A program made the translations under genes and the position numbers. Under the pieces are notes generated by a model that made no database searches, was not told the DNA's origin, and saw only the letters and a list, made by a program, of their open reading frames with translations. A DNA stretch of 40,196 bases, taken from assembly GCA_016179105.1 (NCBI GenBank), contig JACOSB010000065.1, positions 1 through 40,196 of the forward strand. Reading direction: 5' to 3'. The stretch comes from Candidatus Acetothermia bacterium (GTDB lineage: Bacteria > Bipolaricaulota > Bipolaricaulia > RBG-16-55-9 > DRXL01). This document shows positions 37,692 to 40,196 of the stretch, one piece after another. Positions within the stretch are counted from its first letter, which is position 1. Every line of letters begins with the position of its first letter.

Positions 37692-39713
37692 CTACTTCGT
37701 TACCACCAACGTTACCGTAGTCGTACGTTGCAGACTGCCACTGGTGCCGGTGATGGTCAAGAGGAACGTACCCCTAGGGTTGCTAGTGGTCACAGTCATA
37801 GTGGTAGAGCCAGATGTAGTGACTGACGTCGGATTGAAGCTGGCGCTAGCTCCTGATGGCAAGCCACTCACGCTAAAAGTGACCGTCCCGGTAAACCCTC
37901 CGGAAGGCGTGACCGTGACCGTGTAGCTGGCCGTAGTGTTACGCCTAACGGTCTGCGAAGAGGGTGTGGCCGAGAGAGAAAAGTCTGCCGTTGGACTGGC
38001 AACGACCAGCGTTACTGAGGTGGTATGTATCAGACTGCCACTAGTGCCGGTAATAGTTAACGAGAATGTGCCTGTAGGCGTAGTGGTGCTAGTGGTCACA
38101 GTCATAGTGGTAGAGCCAGATGTAGTGACGGACGTCGGATTGAAGCTGGCACTAGCTCCTGACGGCAAGCCACTCGCGCTGAAGCTGACCGTTCCGGTGA
38201 ACCCTCCGGAAGGCGTGACCGTGACCGTGTAGCTGGTGCTAGCTCCAGGCGCAACCGTCTGGGAAGAAGGGCTGGCAGATAAAGCGAAGTCCGGCGTAGG
38301 GGGGGCACTGCAAGCGCGGATCGCCTTATTGACGTTCAGCCGCCCGCCCGTGACCGTGAGACCCGACAGCGACGCAATCGGATCGACGTTGTTCAGTATA
38401 TTGCTCTTCAGGCCCGCTGTGTCTAATGAGCACTTGGAGAGTATCAGCGCCGCCGCCCCGGACACATGAGGCGTGGCCATCGAAGTCCCGCTGAAGTAGG
38501 AGTAGGTATTGTTGCGGGTGGTGGAAAGCACATCGACCCCCGGCCCTCCCAGGTGGACGGTGGTGGCACCGAAGTTGGAAAACGAAGCCAAAGCATCCCT
38601 GTTGTCTGTCGCGGCCACGGCCACTACGTTGGGTGCGTTGTAGTTCGAAGGATAATTCGGAGTGGTGTCATTGTTGGAGCTAGCGTTGCCCGCCGCCGCG
38701 ACGAACAGCATATTGTTAGTATTGGCCTTGCTGATCTCGTCGAGCAGGGCTTGTGAAAAACCGCCACCGCCCCAGCTATTGGAAAGCACGCGCACGTTGG
38801 CCCCGGCGGTGCTGGAGAAGGCAGCCTTGGCCTGGATCGTAAACTCTATCGCGTTGATCGCGTTGGCGGTAGTACCGCTGCCATTGGCATCCAAGAACTT
38901 GGAACCCATGATGCTCGCTGTCCAGTTCACGCCCACCACGCCGACACCGTTGTTGCCCACTGCGCCGATGGTCCCCGAGACGTGTGACCCATGGTCGTTG
39001 TCGTCCAGCGGATCGCAGGTGTTGGTGATGGCGTTAAAGCCATGCGTACCGGCAGCGCAGGTAATGGTTCTGCTTCCAATGATAACCGTGAAGGATGTAG
39101 GAGCTGACCAGACGTTGGCAGCTAAGTCCGGGTGGTTGTAATCAATGCCGGTGTCCACCACAGCGACCACATTCACGCGGGAGCCGGTGGAGATGTCCCA
39201 GGCTAAGGTGGCGCTGATATCAGCACCCGCAGTACCCACCGAGTTCCCAAAACAAGCTGCGCCGCAGCCAATGTCTTGGCCGGTGTTGCGTAATCCCCAA
39301 AGTGATGAAAAACTGGGATCATTAGGGATAGCATCTGTGTGGACGATAAAGTTGGGCTCGGCGTAAGCCGCAGCGGCTTCGCCCTTATACTCTTGAATGG
39401 CTTGTGCTACAGAGCGGTTGCCACTGATCTTGACCAGACGCGCATTGATGCCGCCGAGCTTTTCGACCGTCTGATCGCCATGCTGGTTGACGACCGAATC
39501 TTCCTGCTGGTCATCCACATTGTCCTTGAAGCCGACGATCAGCTGGCCAGCTACGAATGGGTTGCCGTTGGCAGCTGGGACCGCCGAGACGGGCGGATGG
39601 GTATTACCATTCTTTACCGGCGGCAGGAGCGGATTGGTACAGCTGGTTAAAACTAATCCAAAGCCTACGACCAATACAGACAGTACAAGCAGTCTCCTAG
39701 CGTGAAACCTCAT
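37692..39713 (-). CDS. Lipoprotein subtilase (S8 family) with two Ig-like repeats
   Basis: 673 residues. The lipobox LVLTSC gives a lipidated Cys25, so the protease is membrane-tethered. Residues about 50-126 resemble an I9-type propeptide (FVAGQLIVGFKDNVD, AEPNFIVH). The catalytic domain spans about 135-468: Asp187 (VVDTGIDYNHPDL), His241 (DNDHGSHVSGT), oxyanion Asn343 (AAAGNAS) and Ser411 (FSGTSMATPHVSG). Four cysteines near 150, 154, 219 and 233 may pair. Residues about 475-573 and 576-673 are two copies of a Ser/Thr-rich Ig-like domain (FSLSATPSSQTV, PSGGFTGTV, FNPTSVTTSGSTTMTVTTS). Ribosome site CAGGAGG. A BsuPI-domain gene lies downstream. Confidence 0.95.
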   Translation of the reverse strand: MRFHARRLLVLSVLVVGFGLVLTSCTNPLLPPVKNGNTHPPVSAVPAANGNPFVAGQLIVGFKDNVDDQQEDSVVNQHGDQTVEKLGGINARLVKISGNRSVAQAIQEYKGEAAAAYAEPNFIVHTDAIPNDPSFSSLWGLRNTGQDIGCGAACFGNSVGTAGADISATLAWDISTGSRVNVVAVVDTGIDYNHPDLAANVWSAPTSFTVIIGSRTITCAAGTHGFNAITNTCDPLDDNDHGSHVSGTIGAVGNNGVGVVGVNWTASIMGSKFLDANGSGTTANAINAIEFTIQAKAAFSSTAGANVRVLSNSWGGGGFSQALLDEISKANTNNMLFVAAAGNASSNNDTTPNYPSNYNAPNVVAVAATDNRDALASFSNFGATTVHLGGPGVDVLSTTRNNTYSYFSGTSMATPHVSGAAALILSKCSLDTAGLKSNILNNVDPIASLSGLTVTGGRLNVNKAIRACSAPPTPDFALSASPSSQTVAPGASTSYTVTVTPSGGFTGTVSFSASGLPSGASASFNPTSVTTSGSTTMTVTTSTTTPTGTFSLTITGTSGSLIHTTSVTLVVASPTADFSLSATPSSQTVRRNTTASYTVTVTPSGGFTGTVTFSVSGLPSGASASFNPTSVTTSGSTTMTVTTSNPRGTFLLTITGTSGSLQRTTTVTLVVTK
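37791..38236 (-). repeat. Internal tandem duplication in the subtilase gene
   Basis: Bases 37791-37930 and 38097-38236 are near copies, 306 bp apart, with nine differences in 140 positions by eye. They encode the ends of the two Ig-like domains. Several of the differences are silent. Confidence 0.85.
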
Positions 39714-39950
39714 TTTCTAACCTCCTGTGTTAGTGCAGTTGTCAAGGAGCTCTCATTCCTCACTTGAGAAACGGTTTCTTGCTTTAGCTTGTTCCTATTT
39801 CCCCTCATCATGCTGTCATGCGATCAGACAGCGTAGACTGCAACGTTCACCGTCCGATTACTGCAGCATTATTGTTGCACCTCCTCGCCCCGAGCTCGAT
39901 ATGCTGCCAATTTAGTAAAGGCGAATGGATCTAACGTTTTTATGAAATTC

Positions 39951-39972
39951 TACACTACCATATGGTAGTGTA
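39951..39972. promoter_or_regulatory. 22-bp perfect palindrome, probable operator
   Basis: TACACTACCAT followed directly by its exact complement, centred between 39961 and 39962. No loop and an AT-rich surround argue for a dimeric repressor site rather than a terminator. It lies 240 bp upstream of the subtilase start and about 55 bp upstream of the rightward promoter. Confidence 0.65.
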
Positions 39973-40024
39973 TGTATTGCCACTAGAATTGGAGACAAAA
40001 ATGGTGTCTCTCAGAGCACAACCT

Positions 40025-40054
40025 TTGCTGACAATTCTTTAATTATATTATACG
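40025..40054 (+). promoter_or_regulatory. Candidate promoter for the gene at the right edge
   Basis: TTGCTG (40025-40030), 18-bp AT-rich spacer, TATACG (40049-40054). A transcript would start near 40061 and have a leader of about 95 nt. Confidence 0.45.
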
Positions 40055-40085
40055 CTAGGCTGTGTACACTAAGTTCTGTAAATTG

Positions 40086-40156
40086 GGAGGGGCGTAAGAA
40101 AGCTGTTCCCTCCAAGATCGGGGATGAATCGAACCCGAATGGAGGAGGGAAAAGCT
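40086..40156 (+). promoter_or_regulatory. Structured leader with mutually exclusive hairpins over the ribosome site
   Basis: Three blocks are seen: GGAGGG (40086-40091), AGCTGTTCCCTCC (40101-40113) and GGAGGGAAAAGCT (40144-40156). The middle block can pair with the third over 13 positions with one mismatch, burying the ribosome site and touching the GTG start; TCGGG/CCCGA (40118-40122, 40134-40138) continues inside. Alternatively its CCCTCC can pair with the first block, which would free the ribosome site. Confidence 0.55.
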
Positions 40157-40196
40157 GTGAAACAAACCCAAGATACCCTCATGACGCAATTGTTGC
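40157..40196 (+). CDS. Start of a gene running off the window
   Basis: GTG start with GGAGGAGGG upstream. Only 13 codons are visible (MKQTQDTLMTQLL), too few for a family call. The N-terminus is polar, without a signal peptide. The leader structure and the palindrome upstream suggest a regulated gene. Confidence 0.6.
   Translation, partial: MKQTQDTLMTQLL

Noticed and set aside
37657..38469. Long plus-strand frames opposite the Ig-like repeats of the subtilase
   Set aside because: They arise from the repetitive Ser/Thr/Val codons read on the other strand; no ribosome sites and no protein motifs.
40105..40150. A tRNA-like T-arm (GGGTTCGATTC on the minus strand)
   Set aside because: The stem has only four pairs and there is no matching acceptor, D or anticodon arm on either side; the bases are better explained by the leader hairpin.

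Overview
The window comes from a bacterial chromosome of about 50% GC or slightly above. The cell was probably diderm: several proteins carry lipobox signal peptides, one small exported protein ends in the terminal Phe typical of outer-membrane barrels, and there are many secreted enzymes. Housekeeping genes (clpP, tig, ruvB, tsaB, nrnA, ribF, etfBA) sit beside many lineage-specific exported proteins. Long palindromic intergenic repeats of types common in uncultured bacteria lie between genes. I cannot name the phylum from sequence alone; an uncultured deep-branching lineage fits better than a well-studied one. Start codons are ATG, GTG or TTG, usually with a clear AGGAGG-type ribosome site. 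Several sigma70-type promoters (TTGACA/TATAAT, 17-18 bp spacer) are readable.

Layout. 1-1900: a decayed gene fragment resembling a restriction endonuclease, then two small exported proteins. 1898-6913 (minus): clpP, tig, an EamA transporter and prolyl oligopeptidase; clpX is not next to clpP. 7194-12530 (minus): a compact thiamine operon made of a promoter, a TPP riboswitch, an ABC importer of the ThiXYZ type, a class I methyltransferase, a PurM/HypE/ThiL-superfamily protein, a ThiE-like protein and a Trm112-like zinc protein. The genes overlap or nearly touch. 12554-17680 (plus): DoxX, two secreted clan-A-like glycosidases (the second fused to an alpha/beta-hydrolase-like domain) and an excisionase-type DNA-binding protein. 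17740-19281 (minus): ruvB and a small barrel-like protein. 19378-22690 (plus): a lipoprotein, a TolB-like propeller, nrnA and ribF. 22753-24683 (minus): two exported proteins of unknown function. 24772-28313 (plus): tsaB, etfB, etfA and a glutaminyl-peptide cyclotransferase. 28373-34409: a small membrane protein, a GH44-like cellulase with an unusual C-terminal domain, an NAD-dependent epimerase, an NHL propeller, a GNAT acetyltransferase and an MgtC-family protein. 34534-39713: unknown or exported proteins, including a BsuPI-domain protein next to a lipoprotein subtilase with two nearly identical Ig-like repeats. The right edge holds a 22-bp perfect palindrome, a promoter and a structured leader in front of a gene that runs off the window.

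The most coherent unit is the riboswitch-controlled thiamine operon. Its importer probably brings in a pyrimidine precursor. Its ThiE homologue has lost basic residues of the usual pyrophosphate site. Two further enzymes, the ThiL-superfamily protein and the methyltransferase, have no standard place in thiamine salvage. The second most interesting element is the leader at 40086-40156, where two mutually exclusive hairpins would hide or free the ribosome site of the next gene. All functional statements rest on motif reading; no database search was possible.
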